The position numbers and the translations under genes were made by a program. Positions 31,940 to 39,651 of a stretch of DNA of 64,000 bases are shown piece after piece; within the stretch, counting starts at the first letter, position 1; each line of letters opens with the position of its first letter. This DNA comes from Bacillus sp. Cs-700 (GTDB taxonomy: Bacteria; Bacillota; Bacilli; Bacillales; Guptibacillaceae), in assembly GCF_011082085.1 (NCBI RefSeq), contig NZ_CP041063.1, positions 1,550,001 through 1,614,000 on the forward strand, read 5' to 3'. Under the pieces are notes generated by a model. It did no database searches, was not told where the DNA came from, and was given only the letters and a program-made list of their open reading frames with translations.

Positions 31940-33067
31940 ATGAAAAGAAGGTCGCTATTACTCATCATTCTTTTGATTTCTGTTGGAGGTTTCGTCTTTT
32001 GGCTATCCAGTCAAAAGGAAGATCCAAAGAACACATCAGATCTCCTTGCTTATCGCAACCTAACACAATACTCTAATGATAGTACACTTGAAACTTCTTC
32101 TTTAACACTTGCAGCAATTGGAGATATTTTAATCCACGATCGCGTCTATGAAAAAGCAGTTGAGGCAGGGAAGTATAATTTTAATCCGATGCTTCAAAAC
32201 GTACAAAACCAATTGCAAGATGCAGACATAACCATTGCCAATCAAGAAACAGTAATAGGCGGAACCTCAATTGGCCTTTCTTCTTATCCTTCTTTTAACA
32301 GTCCTACCGAAGTTGGCGACGCCCTAAAAATGTCCGGAGTCGATATCGTCTCAATGGCGAACAATCATACATTAGACCGAGGAGAAAAGGCCATCCAAAA
32401 TGCGATTCAACATTGGAAAAAAATCGGTTTACTTTATACAGGAAGCTACTTATCCAAAGAAGATAGGAATCAAATTCGAACGATCGAACATAATGGCATT
32501 TCGTTAGCATTTCTTTCTTATACCTATGGAACGAACGGTATACGTCCTCCGGCTAATAAGCCGCACCTCGTTAACTACATTGATAAAAACGTGATGAGAC
32601 AAGATATACAAAATGCCAAAAAGCAAGCAGATGGTGTCGTTGTAAGCGTACATTTTGGAACTGAATATGAACGCTATCCAAATAAAACACAATTGAAGAT
32701 AAGTTCATTTCTAGCTGAGGCAGGAGCTGACCTTATTTTGGGCCACCACCCTCACGTGCTTCAACCACTAGAATGGATTGAAACAAAAGACAAACGAGAT
32801 GTACTCGTCGCTTATTCACTTGGTAACTTTTGGTCTGGCCAGAAGGATGATTACAAAGATATTGGTGGCATTTTGAAAGTGGAGTTTTCCAAAGAGCAAT
32901 TTAGAGGAAAAACGACGTTTTCAGTCACTTCTCCCTCTTTCACACCAACGTTTGTTGATCAGAACTATCACGTTCATCCTCTTATAGAAGCCAAGCCTGA
33001 GCGACTAGAGGAAATAAACAATCATATGAAAAAATGGATCCCAAGCCTAAAAGTCCCTAAACTCTAA
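31940..33067 (+). CDS. CapA-family poly-gamma-glutamate-type metallophosphatase, membrane anchored
   Basis: 375 aa: N-terminal anchor (residues 6-25), then a calcineurin-like domain of the CapA/PgsA kind, with AAIGDILIHDRV, NQETVIGG, SMANNHTLDRG, VSVHFGTEYER, ILGHHPHVLQPLEW and YSLGNF carrying the metal-binding Asp, His and Asn residues. In Bacillus PgsA/CapA takes part in poly-gamma-glutamate synthesis, but the pgsBC genes are absent here, so this lone homolog probably acts on another wall or surface polymer. ATG 31940 lies five bases after AGGTGA. Confidence 0.88.
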   Translation: MKRRSLLLIILLISVGGFVFWLSSQKEDPKNTSDLLAYRNLTQYSNDSTLETSSLTLAAIGDILIHDRVYEKAVEAGKYNFNPMLQNVQNQLQDADITIANQETVIGGTSIGLSSYPSFNSPTEVGDALKMSGVDIVSMANNHTLDRGEKAIQNAIQHWKKIGLLYTGSYLSKEDRNQIRTIEHNGISLAFLSYTYGTNGIRPPANKPHLVNYIDKNVMRQDIQNAKKQADGVVVSVHFGTEYERYPNKTQLKISSFLAEAGADLILGHHPHVLQPLEWIETKDKRDVLVAYSLGNFWSGQKDDYKDIGGILKVEFSKEQFRGKTTFSVTSPSFTPTFVDQNYHVHPLIEAKPERLEEINNHMKKWIPSLKVPKL

Positions 33068-33071
33068 AATA

Positions 33072-33108
33072 ATAGGACTACTCTCTTAACGAGAGTAGTC
33101 CTATTTTT
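33072..33108. terminator. Bidirectional terminator
   Basis: ATAGGACTACTCTC / GAGAGTAGTCCTAT perfect 14-base stem, five-base loop, T-run; ends capA-like gene and the leftward pseudogene. Confidence 0.9.
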
Positions 33109-33113
33109 GATTT

Positions 33114-33855
33114 TTACGATAGCGTGTACCCACCGTCTACGACGAGATTGTGCCCATTAATATAACTTGCATCCTCGCTAGATAAAAAGTATACGGCTTT
33201 GGCGATTTCAAGTGGTGATCCAAATGAACCCCTTGGATGCTGTTTGAAAGCTCTCTGAAATACTTCTTCCGAACCATATAACTTTCTTGCAAGAGGAGTA
33301 TCAATGGGGGCAGGAGAAATGACATTCACACGAATTTCTCGCTTCGCATAACGAATTGCCATTGATTTTGATAATGCTACTACCCCAGCTTTCGCAGCAC
33401 TATATGCCGGGAGGGCTGAAGGGTATTTGAGTGTTCCCTATAGCAGCATTGTTTACAATCGCTGAATTTTTATTAAAAAGTCTTTCGCAATGATTCACCA
33501 TATAATAGATTGACTTTAAGTTAGTCTGAAAAAGACGGTCCCATTCATCATCTGAAACACGACTCAGAGGTCCGATCGCGACATCTGCTACACCAGTATT
33601 ATTAAAGAGAACGTCTACTTTCTCATAGGTTGTCTTAAATTCTTTAAAGAACTTTCATACTTCGTTTTCTTTCCCTACATCGACTTGATAGAAGGTAATG
33701 GAGCCCAATAGCTCTTCGCTATTTCGCTCTAGCCTTTCACCACGTTCTTTTGAGCGTCCAAGCCCAAGAACACTAGCTCCTTTTTCTGCAAAATAGCGCG
33801 CTGTTTCTTGCCCAATTCCTGACGTTGCACCAGTAACAATCACAACTTTATCCAT
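33114..33855 (-). pseudogene. Short-chain dehydrogenase/reductase, broken by a stop codon and a frameshift
   Basis: A Rossmann-fold SDR once coded on the minus strand. The N-terminus MDKVVIVTGATSGIGQETAR (cofactor GxxxGxG) starts at 33855 behind GGGGTGG. A TGA at 33655-33657, where W is likely (NEV*KFFKEF), stops translation after 66 codons. Beyond it the frame continues (VDVLFNNTGVAD, DDEWDRLFQTNL) to about 33415, where one base is gained or lost just before the active-site segment SALPAYSAAKAGV; the rest continues to NGHNLVVDGGYTLS. The segment with the catalytic Ser is also short. Decayed gene rather than a programmed event. Confidence 0.85.
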
Positions 33856-33947
33856 ATGTACCACCCCTTCTTCCTTGCCTAAATTAATCGTAATTGAAGA
33901 AGAGCGCGGTCCTAGTTTGAATCGGTTTTTAATGTGTTTTAGAAAAT

Positions 33948-33978
33948 AATAGTCAGAAGTTGATAACTTCTGACTATT
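33948..33978 (-). terminator. Terminator of the 61-aa gene
   Basis: AATAGTCAGAAGTT / AACTTCTGACTATT perfect 14-base stem with a three-base loop; the 61-aa gene's stop is in the right arm. Confidence 0.8.
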
Positions 33979-34159
33979 CCGGAGCATCACTGCTATCAAC
34001 TATACCATTCATAAATCCTTCCATATCACACAACTGGATTACAGACGGAGAAAGGGCCAATTTCTCTAATACTCCCGCATAATACTCCTGGTTTGAATCA
34101 TCGATTAATGTGGCTAACGCAGAACGGATCACTTCGGCATCTCGGTGAGTAATGTTCAC
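33974..34159 (-). CDS. Hypothetical 61-aa protein
   Basis: Small acidic helical protein (ITHRDAEVIRSALATLIDDS and later LSPSVIQLCDMEGFMNGIVD), not recognised. I choose GTG 34159, seven bases after GAGGAGG, over the longer frame beginning at ATG 34201. It is divergent from yuiD; the starts are about 90 bases apart. A terminator follows directly, supporting a real unit. Confidence 0.6.
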   Translation of the reverse strand: MNITHRDAEVIRSALATLIDDSNQEYYAGVLEKLALSPSVIQLCDMEGFMNGIVDSSDAPE

Positions 34160-34251
34160 AGGCATTCCTCCTCTCATTGTTTTTCTTATTTTCTCCTTCA
34201 ATTATCATAATCATGTGGTTTTTTTGCCAGAATAACAATGAGGTGAAGAAA

Positions 34252-34707
34252 ATGAATAAAGGTATGAACCTGGCACTTTCAGCGATTGTTCTTGCACAGG
34301 GACTAAAAATACTGACACACAAAGCAACGTCAGGCAAGTGGGATTGGCGCCCTCTCTTTCAAACAGGAGGAATGCCAAGTTCTCATTCTGCAGGTGTGTC
34401 CGCACTAGCTACTTACACAGCTTTAAAAACAGGAAAAGAATCGATTGAGACTGCTCTTGCTGTTGTTTTTGGAGTCATTGTTATGTACGATGCTCAAGGA
34501 ATTAGACGACACACAGGTGAGATCGCTCGGCTTGTTAATGACCTTGATGAAGATTTTGAGCTCTTATCAGGACATTACCCCGATCTGTTTCATCCAAGGC
34601 GCGATGTAGAACTGAATGAATTACTTGGTCATCAGCCCGCAGAGGTAGGCGGGGGTGCCTTACTCGGCATAGCACTTGGATTTTTCGGGTATTTTTCAAA
34701 AAAATAA
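34252..34707 (+). CDS. yuiD: Divergent PAP2-family membrane protein (YuiD-like)
   Basis: 151 aa with four hydrophobic helices; PAP2-like phosphatase motifs in reduced form: RPLFQTGGMPSSHSAGVSAL (about residues 32-51) and YDAQGIRRHTGEIA (about 82-95), carrying the Ser-His and Arg-His pairs. Family members (DUF212) resemble phosphatidic acid phosphatases and occur across bacteria and plants; substrate unknown. ATG 34252 lies five bases after GAGGTGA; the frame upstream to 34177 is not used. Same length class as B. subtilis YuiD (158 aa). Confidence 0.88.
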   Translation: MNKGMNLALSAIVLAQGLKILTHKATSGKWDWRPLFQTGGMPSSHSAGVSALATYTALKTGKESIETALAVVFGVIVMYDAQGIRRHTGEIARLVNDLDEDFELLSGHYPDLFHPRRDVELNELLGHQPAEVGGGALLGIALGFFGYFSKK

Positions 34708-34718
34708 CAAAGTTACAT

Positions 34719-34746
34719 TTGACATATGTAATCTAGCGTGTATAAT
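34719..34746 (+). promoter_or_regulatory. Strong sigma-A promoter of an orphan transcription unit
   Basis: TTGACA (34719-34724), 16-base spacer, TATAAT (34741-34746): both hexamers perfect. Start expected near 34753. No annotated protein gene lies between it and the terminator at 35044. Confidence 0.8.
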
Positions 34747-34838
34747 ATGTAGTTGGGGTATCAATAAACCCGATATTAACAACTAGCTCCTTTAAAATAA
34801 GGAGAACTAAAATTCATAACTGGAAAGGTATGAACAGC

Positions 34839-34946
34839 ATGATTCTAATTGGCTTGTATCAAGTTAATGGCCATACTACAATTGCTGTTGATCCTCCTCA
34901 CTCACACTGGCGCGGCTTCGGAGCCGTAAGGATGGAAGAGAGGTAG
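34839..34946 (+). CDS. Possible 35-aa peptide inside the orphan transcript
   Basis: ATG 34839 lies ten bases after GGAAAGG and codes MILIGLYQVNGHTTIAVDPP followed by HSHWRGFGAVRMEER. The same frame is open further upstream, where AAGGAG is followed after seven bases by an ATT codon (34812). Not recognised; the coding frame overlaps two predicted hairpins, so coding and structure are alternative or joint readings. Confidence 0.25.
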   Translation: MILIGLYQVNGHTTIAVDPPHSHWRGFGAVRMEER

Positions 34947-35043
34947 GGCTTTCGTTGTTTGAGAGATCAACAGATCTCTATGGTATGTTTACCGCGGCAA
35001 TGAAGGAGTTACTGTTAATAAATAACGATCGTTATATATAATG

Positions 35044-35075
35044 AAAGAGCGCATCAAATCGATGCGCTCTTTGTC
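35044..35075. terminator. Bidirectional terminator of the orphan unit and the 82-aa gene
   Basis: AAAGAGCGCATC / GATGCGCTCTTT perfect 12-base stem with a five-base loop. Confidence 0.85.
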
Positions 35076-35079
35076 AATT

Positions 35080-35328
35080 TCATGGAGAAATTTTTTCGTT
35101 TTTTTGTGCGACGATATCCGCTATAACACCACCTGTATAAAGAATAGATGAAATGATGCCACTAATTCCAAATGCTCCGATTCCAATTAGCCAACGCATT
35201 GGATAAGGCTCTTCAATCGTAGCGTAATTCGGTAAGTTTTCTCCAAGCGTAATGCCAATAAAAAGCGCAGCGATGATTCCTGAAAGTAATGTATACACTG
35301 CCATTCTTCTAAGTAAGTATCCATTCAT
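35080..35328 (-). CDS. Hypothetical 82-aa two-helix membrane protein
   Basis: Two hydrophobic segments (about residues 8-29 and 46-70) with an acidic loop between (NYATIEEPYPMRW) and a charged end. Not recognised. Good ribosome site GGGAGGAA and ATG at 35328; the terminator follows five bases after the stop. Single gene. Confidence 0.7.
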   Translation of the reverse strand: MNGYLLRRMAVYTLLSGIIAALFIGITLGENLPNYATIEEPYPMRWLIGIGAFGISGIISSILYTGGVIADIVAQKNEKISP

Positions 35329-35542
35329 GTCCGATTCCTCCCTCTTGCTTGCTTATTCCCTCTCATGACCCAATAAAACATAAAGAGACGCAAGGAAAGA
35401 AGCAAACGAAAAAGAAATGGTTAGCGTCCTGAGAAAATGACGACTATGTTAAAATAGAGATAAGTTGATGAAATAGGCGTAGAAACCGAACATTTATCCT
35501 GCCTTGCAGGTTGAACGTATATGATAATAAAGGAGTAACAAT

Positions 35543-36664
35543 ATGACAATGTTTAATCAACACCCCTTTCTTTCGGAAAACTGGCAAGCTGCCGGCTTTA
35601 CAAATTTCTCAGATGTCCAAGAACAGGCAATTCCTCGTATCTTGAACGGTGAGGATTTACTTGTAGAAGCACCCACTGGTACCGGAAAGACGCTAGCTTA
35701 CCTTTTACCTATTATGCAAAAGCTTGATCCAACCAAGAAAAATACACAGGCGGTCGTACTTGCGCCAACTCGGGAACTTGCCATGCAAGTTTTTGAAGTC
35801 GCTCAAAAGTTTTTAAAAGGTAGTGAAATGACAGCTGCTTCGATGATCGGGGGAGCTGCGATTAAACGCCAATTAGACAAGCTCAAAAAACACCCGCAAC
35901 TCATCGTTGGGACGCCAAACCGAGTGGCTGAATTGATCGATATGAAGAAACTTAAGATGAATGAGGTTACCAGTATCGTAGCGGATGAAGCCGATCAGGT
36001 GCTACACCCTTCTACAATGGAAGATGTTTCTTACATCTGTCAATCTGCCCTTAGAGACTGTCAGCTTCTTTTCTTCTCAGCTACTCTTAGCGATAAAGTA
36101 CTCATGCAAGCGAAAAAGCTGTCTGATAATCCATCAGTATTAAGCATTAAAGCAACTGCTGAAGAGAAGAAAGCCATTGATCATAGTTATTACGTAACCA
36201 ACCGTCGTGAAAAACCAGAACTACTTCGAAAGCTAGCACGTAAAGATGGCGTTAAAGCTCTAGCCTTTGTTAACAATAGCAACTATCTTTCGCGTTTAAA
36301 GGACATTCTTGCAACGAAAAAAATTTCATTCGATGTATTGGATAGTTCCACAAACAAGACTGAAAGAAAAAATGTTCTAAATCGTTTTCGAAACGATCAG
36401 ATTCAACTTTTGTTAACGACTGACCTTGCTGCAAGAGGTTTGGATATTGATAACATTACCCATGTCTTCCACTACGATTTATCCGAGGACGCAAGAACTT
36501 ATCTTCATCGTTCAGGAAGAACAGGCCGAATGGGGAAAGAAGGATCGGTTGTCACTCTACTACTTCCTGGTGAAGAGAAATACCTCGAGAAAATCACCCA
36601 GAAACTAGATCTTGAATTAACAAGAAAGAATGCGCCAGCTCCTAAATCTCGCAAGCGTAAGTAA
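35543..36664 (+). CDS. yfmL: DEAD-box RNA helicase (YfmL-like)
   Basis: 373 aa, close to B. subtilis YfmL (376), which acts in ribosome assembly and cold growth. Motifs in order: Q-motif (GFTNFSDVQEQAI), Walker A APTGTGKT, PTRELA, GG, TPNR, the DEAD box in VADEADQVL, SAT in FFSATLS, TDLAARGLDID and HRSGRTGRMG. A short basic tail (KSRKRK) follows; there is no C-terminal RNA-binding domain as in DbpA or CshA. ATG 35543 behind AAAGGAG. The 75-base leader has a small CCTGC/GCAGG hairpin. Confidence 0.9.
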   Translation: MTMFNQHPFLSENWQAAGFTNFSDVQEQAIPRILNGEDLLVEAPTGTGKTLAYLLPIMQKLDPTKKNTQAVVLAPTRELAMQVFEVAQKFLKGSEMTAASMIGGAAIKRQLDKLKKHPQLIVGTPNRVAELIDMKKLKMNEVTSIVADEADQVLHPSTMEDVSYICQSALRDCQLLFFSATLSDKVLMQAKKLSDNPSVLSIKATAEEKKAIDHSYYVTNRREKPELLRKLARKDGVKALAFVNNSNYLSRLKDILATKKISFDVLDSSTNKTERKNVLNRFRNDQIQLLLTTDLAARGLDIDNITHVFHYDLSEDARTYLHRSGRTGRMGKEGSVVTLLLPGEEKYLEKITQKLDLELTRKNAPAPKSRKRK

Positions 36665-36683
36665 CGCTTTACTATGCAATCTA

Positions 36684-36728
36684 AAAAAGCTGCTCTTCAT
36701 CACCTATTGATGAAGAGCAGCTTTTTAG
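36684..36728. terminator. Bidirectional terminator after yfmL
   Basis: 19-base perfect stem (AAAAAGCTGCTCTTCATCA and complement) with a five-base loop. Confidence 0.92.
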
Positions 36729-36741
36729 AATACAAAGTTTC

Positions 36742-37533
36742 TCAATCTCCATTAAACATATCAAAGAGTCCTTTTGCCATACTACCTTCCCCTTTACTAC
36801 CACCTGGCGTTTGTGGCATTGCAGCAAACACGCGACTTGCTAAGCGACTAAATGGTAGGGATTGAACCCAAACCGTTCCTGGACCTCTAAGCGTTGCAAA
36901 AAACAAGCCTTCTCCACCAAACAAAGCCGTTTTCACCCCTTTTACAAATTCGATGTTATAATCCACATCGCCTGTCATGGCTACTAAACACCCTGTATCA
37001 AGACGGAGCGTTTCACCTGGTTGAAGTACTTTTTTATGTATGGTCCCTCCAGCATGAACGAAAGCTAAACCATCTCCTTCGAGCTTCTGCATTATAAACC
37101 CTTCTCCGCCAAAGAAACCTGTACCTAACTTCCTTTGAAGTTCAATTCCTACAGATACCCCTTTAGCTGCAGCAAGAAAAGCATCTTTTTGGCAAATGAT
37201 TTTTCCTTCCCATTCACTTAAATCCATTGGGATGATCTTGCCCGGATAAGGCGAAGCAAAAGATACGTGCTTTTTCACTTTTCCTTCATTCGTAAAAGCC
37301 GTCATAAAGAGACTCTCGCCTGTAAGTACTCGTTTTCCTGCACTAAACAACTTACCTACTAAGCCACTTTGTCGTTCACTTCCATCCCCAAAAATCGTTT
37401 CCATTTCAATATGATCTTCCATCATCATCAGGCTTCCCGCTTCGGCTACAACCGTCTCTCCTGGATCTAATTCTACTTCCACAAACTGCATATCATCCCC
37501 GTATAATTTAAAGTCAATTTCGTGATTATTCAT
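36742..37533 (-). CDS. TIGR00266 / AIM24-family protein
   Basis: 263 aa, double-stranded beta-helix fold with repeated GGEGF and GPGTVWVQ segments. Family pattern: GETVVAEAGSLMMM near residue 26, ELQRKLGTGFFGGEGFIMQK, VHAGGTIHKKVLQPGE, ALFGGEGLFFATLRGPGTVW and the end RLASRVFAAMPQTPGGS. The family is widespread and related to mitochondrial AIM24; no biochemical role is proven. Strong AAGGGGGG ribosome site. Single gene. Confidence 0.9.
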   Translation of the reverse strand: MNNHEIDFKLYGDDMQFVEVELDPGETVVAEAGSLMMMEDHIEMETIFGDGSERQSGLVGKLFSAGKRVLTGESLFMTAFTNEGKVKKHVSFASPYPGKIIPMDLSEWEGKIICQKDAFLAAAKGVSVGIELQRKLGTGFFGGEGFIMQKLEGDGLAFVHAGGTIHKKVLQPGETLRLDTGCLVAMTGDVDYNIEFVKGVKTALFGGEGLFFATLRGPGTVWVQSLPFSRLASRVFAAMPQTPGGSKGEGSMAKGLFDMFNGD

Positions 37534-37603
37534 TTCATAATCCCCCCTTATTAATCATTGATTAGGATACGGATTGCCGCTAAATAGGTTTGAAAATTGA
37601 TAG

Positions 37604-37632
37604 AAAAAAACCTGCTTTCTGAAGAAAGCAGG
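37604..37632 (-). terminator. Terminator of spo0F
   Basis: CCTGCTTTCT / AGAAAGCAGG stem with a minimal loop and seven T in the spo0F direction. Confidence 0.85.
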
Positions 37633-37640
37633 GGAAACAA

Positions 37641-38027
37641 TCATTTGGTGCGTGCCATTTCTTTTGTATCAAGTGGAACAACACGTTTAACGGTTCGACA
37701 TACTTCTTCTATGTCAAACGGTTTTGCAAAATGAGTGATCGCACCAAGCTTCATAAATTCTTGTACAAGCTGTAACTCACCATAAGCCGTCATAAAGATA
37801 ACTTGAACACCTTCATTAAGCTTCTTCAGGTTTTTAAATACTTCCAATCCGTCCATACCGGGCATTTTTAAATCGAGGATTACAAGGTCGGGACATTCTT
37901 GTTTCACAAGCTCAATGGCTGTCATACCGTTCGCAGCTTGGAGCGTTTGGTACCCTTCTTTCTTAAATAGTTCGCTTAACAACACGCGAATGCCATACTG
38001 GTCGTCCACAATTAATATTTTCTTCAT
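37641..38027 (-). CDS. spo0F: Sporulation initiation phosphotransferase Spo0F
   Basis: Relays phosphate from sensor kinases to Spo0B and then Spo0A at the start of sporulation. 128-aa lone receiver domain: acidic pocket Asp8/Asp9, phospho-acceptor Asp52 ([12 protein letters not shown]), Thr80 (MTAYGE) and Lys102 ([10 protein letters not shown]). [13 protein letters not shown] and [10 protein letters not shown] match B. subtilis Spo0F almost word for word. I use ATG 38027 behind AGGTGGG; the open frame to 38153 is not coding. A TTCGTCGAA at 38115-38123 resembles the Spo0A box (TGTCGAA), as expected for spo0F autoregulation through Spo0A. Confidence 0.95.
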   Translation of the reverse strand: MKKILIVDDQYGIRVLLSELFKKEGYQTLQAANGMTAIELVKQECPDLVILDLKMPGMDGLEVFKNLKKLNEGVQVIFMTAYGELQLVQEFMKLGAITHFAKPFDIEEVCRTVKRVVPLDTKEMARTK

Positions 38028-38250
38028 CGTATGCCCACCTTTTTTGCGATATAGTCTCATATCATGCGACTTCTTATCATTATTGTGCACCATCTTATCC
38101 CGAAAGAAAATAACTTCGTCGAAACTAGTCATGAGATTACAAATCTCGCACATATTCGCCTCTCGAACTGTTCATTATTAAGAAATGTAAGCGTTTAATC
38201 AAAAACGAAGGTTCTTTTTTACCATTTTATAACTTTTTCACCTTTAAGCT

Positions 38251-38275
38251 GTTTTATCTTTTAAAAGTGGGGAAA
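38251..38275 (+). promoter_or_regulatory. Sigma-B-like promoter of the 42-aa gene
   Basis: GTTTTA (38251-38256), 13 bases, GGGAAA (38270-38275), placing the start about 20 bases before the ribosome site of the next gene. Confidence 0.45.
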
Positions 38276-38310
38276 AGATAACTAGATTAAAATTAGGAGG
38301 GTTTACCACA

Positions 38311-38439
38311 ATGACTGGTCCAACAATTCAGACCATTAAAGAAATCGAGAACAAAGCGAAGAAAGAGCAACTTGAAGCATCCAAAGCGAGAAGTGTTGTC
38401 CGAGAAGCGACAAAAGTTAACTCGATCCACCCGTCCTAA
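38311..38439 (+). CDS. 42-aa charged helical microprotein
   Basis: MTGPTIQTIKEIENKAKKEQ then LEASKARSVVREATKVNSIH and PS. Mostly one amphipathic, lysine/glutamate-rich helix. Strong TAGGAGGG ribosome site ten bases before ATG and a terminator right after, under a sigma-B-like promoter. Not recognised; the neighbouring ytxGH genes are also stress-type, which suggests but does not prove a stress role. Confidence 0.65.
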   Translation: MTGPTIQTIKEIENKAKKEQLEASKARSVVREATKVNSIHPS

Positions 38440-38458
38440 TTTCATATTCAGACAAAAT

Positions 38459-38486
38459 AAAAAACCGCCAAATGGCGGTTTTTTAT
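38459..38486. terminator. Bidirectional terminator
   Basis: AAAACCGCC / GGCGGTTTT nine-base stem with an AAAT loop, between the 42-aa gene and ytxH. Confidence 0.9.
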
Positions 38487-39124
38487 TTTGAATCTTTATT
38501 ATATGTTCTTTTTAACTCTAATTCAGCTGCTTCATCAAGTGTTTGAGGATGATCAGGATCTCTTTCAAGCGTACGTTCTACATCACGTTGAATCACATCG
38601 TTAAACGTCTCTGCACCTTCTGTTTCAACAATGATCTTTTCGATATCATGATTTACCACAGTTGAAGTTGGTACTTCTGTTTCATCAAGTTCAGCTGCTC
38701 GCTTGATTGAATAGCCGCTTACAAGTGCTTCTTCTTCTGGTTGTTCTGGTTGATTTGAATCATTTTTACGATTCTTTACTTTGCTCACAATATCATTCGA
38801 CTTTGTTTTGACCGATTGTGCAAATGCAGTGGATTTGTATTTCACATTACTAGACACTTCAACACTTTTATCCTTCGCTTTGGTAACGCCGCCGCTAATA
38901 TCATTCCTTAAGTCTTTCCCTGCTTTAGGAGCTAGCAATACGCCTGCAGCTGCCCCTACGACACTTCCAGCTAAAGCAGCAATCGCTGGGCCTTTAAATT
39001 GACTTTCTGACTTGATCGGATCGGAAGAATCAATGCGAATCACTTCTCTTGTTGAAGATGAATACCCTTCTGGTGCTGGTTCGTGTTCAACCTTTACATC
39101 ATGGCTTGATTTAGACTCTTTCAT
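38483..39124 (-). CDS. ytxH: YtxH-family stress protein
   Basis: 213 aa. A central hydrophobic glycine/alanine helix (AALAGSVVGAAAGVLLAPKAGKD, about residues 48-71, written in parts: AALAGSVVGAAAG and VLLAPKAGKDLR) is the YtxH signature; a helical region with regular spacing and an acidic C-terminal half follow. Longer than B. subtilis YtxH (151). ytxGHJ of B. subtilis belongs to the sigma-B general-stress and sigma-H regulons. The start overlaps the end of ytxG by 14 bases, so the two are coupled. Confidence 0.85.
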   Translation of the reverse strand: MKESKSSHDVKVEHEPAPEGYSSSTREVIRIDSSDPIKSESQFKGPAIAALAGSVVGAAAGVLLAPKAGKDLRNDISGGVTKAKDKSVEVSSNVKYKSTAFAQSVKTKSNDIVSKVKNRKNDSNQPEQPEEEALVSGYSIKRAAELDETEVPTSTVVNHDIEKIIVETEGAETFNDVIQRDVERTLERDPDHPQTLDEAAELELKRTYNKDSK

Positions 39125-39566
39125 ATTTACCTTCCTCCTTAACAGCTTGTATGTTTGATTTTTTGATGCGATACTTCTCCCATATACTCAAAGCAGTACT
39201 TCCCCAATTCGCCGCTTCAGCTGCTTTTCCCTGCCTGGCTTCGACGCCTTTCTCAACTGATTTGCTTAATTTGGAAAAAGAACGGGATAAGTTTTGTAGA
39301 GAGGCACCTGTTTCTTGAACAGATTTGAAAACGGGTGAGAATTGACCAACTTTTGATTGAACTTCATCTGCAAGTACATTTGTTTTGTGCAACATCATTG
39401 TTGTTTCTTTTGATAACCCATCAATTTGTCCCTGCAGAGAATCAATCATTTCTGCTGTGTTAGAAAGTGTTTTTTCGGTTGACTTTAACACTTTAATTAA
39501 AAAGATACTAAGTACTGCGAATACAATTGCGATAAGAGCCACTGCTAAATAAAGAATAAGTTCCAT
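39111..39566 (-). CDS. ytxG: DUF948 (YtxG-like) membrane-anchored coiled-coil protein
   Basis: 151 aa: one N-terminal membrane helix (residues 3-25, LILYLAVALIAIVFAVLSIF), then a long coiled coil (about 30-110) and a C-terminal tryptophan motif WGSTALSIWEKYR. Matches the DUF948/YtxG family. First gene of a two-gene stress operon with ytxH. Ribosome site GTAGGAGG. A sigma-B-like promoter lies 40-60 bases upstream. Confidence 0.87.
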   Translation of the reverse strand: MELILYLAVALIAIVFAVLSIFLIKVLKSTEKTLSNTAEMIDSLQGQIDGLSKETTMMLHKTNVLADEVQSKVGQFSPVFKSVQETGASLQNLSRSFSKLSKSVEKGVEARQGKAAEAANWGSTALSIWEKYRIKKSNIQAVKEEGKYERV

Positions 39567-39603
39567 TAATATACCTCCTACTTCTATTCGAATATAATTA
39601 CTA

Positions 39604-39628
39604 ATACCCCGAGGTAGGAAATGTAATC
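39604..39628 (-). promoter_or_regulatory. Sigma-B-like promoter of ytxGH
   Basis: Read leftward: GATTAC (39623-39628), 13 bases, GGGTAT (39604-39609). The -10 is perfect and the -35 matches four of six; known sigma-B control of ytxGH in B. subtilis supports it. Confidence 0.55.
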
Positions 39629-39651
39629 ATGAAATTCATATGACAAACGTT

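Larger units (their letters stand above)
34753..35075 (+). ncRNA. Candidate structured RNA or leader of about 325 nt, family unknown
   Basis: A stretch bounded by a perfect sigma-A promoter and an intrinsic terminator, with a series of local hairpins: TAGTTG/CAACTA with inner TATC/GATA (34751-34786), CTCCTT/AAGGAG (34787-34804), TTCATA/TATGAA (34813-34834), ATTGGCTTG/CAAGTTAAT (two G-U pairs, 34847-34868), CGGCT-TCGG-AGCCG (34912-34926) enclosed by ATCCT/AGGAT, and AGAGATC/GATCTCT (34962-34979). It does not show the hallmarks I know of tmRNA, RNase P, SRP, 6S, T-box or common riboswitches; an ACCGCGG near 34992 is only a faint T-box echo. It could also be a small mRNA (see the 35-aa frame). 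Confidence 0.5.

Noticed and set aside
33655-33999. Intact 114-aa SDR-like protein
   Set aside because: It is only the N-terminus of the broken gene plus upstream non-coding codons; the remaining domain continues past the stop.
34980-35005. T-box-like ACCGCGG in the orphan RNA
   Set aside because: The full T-box sequence, specifier loop and a downstream synthetase or amino acid gene are missing; the next gene is on the other strand.
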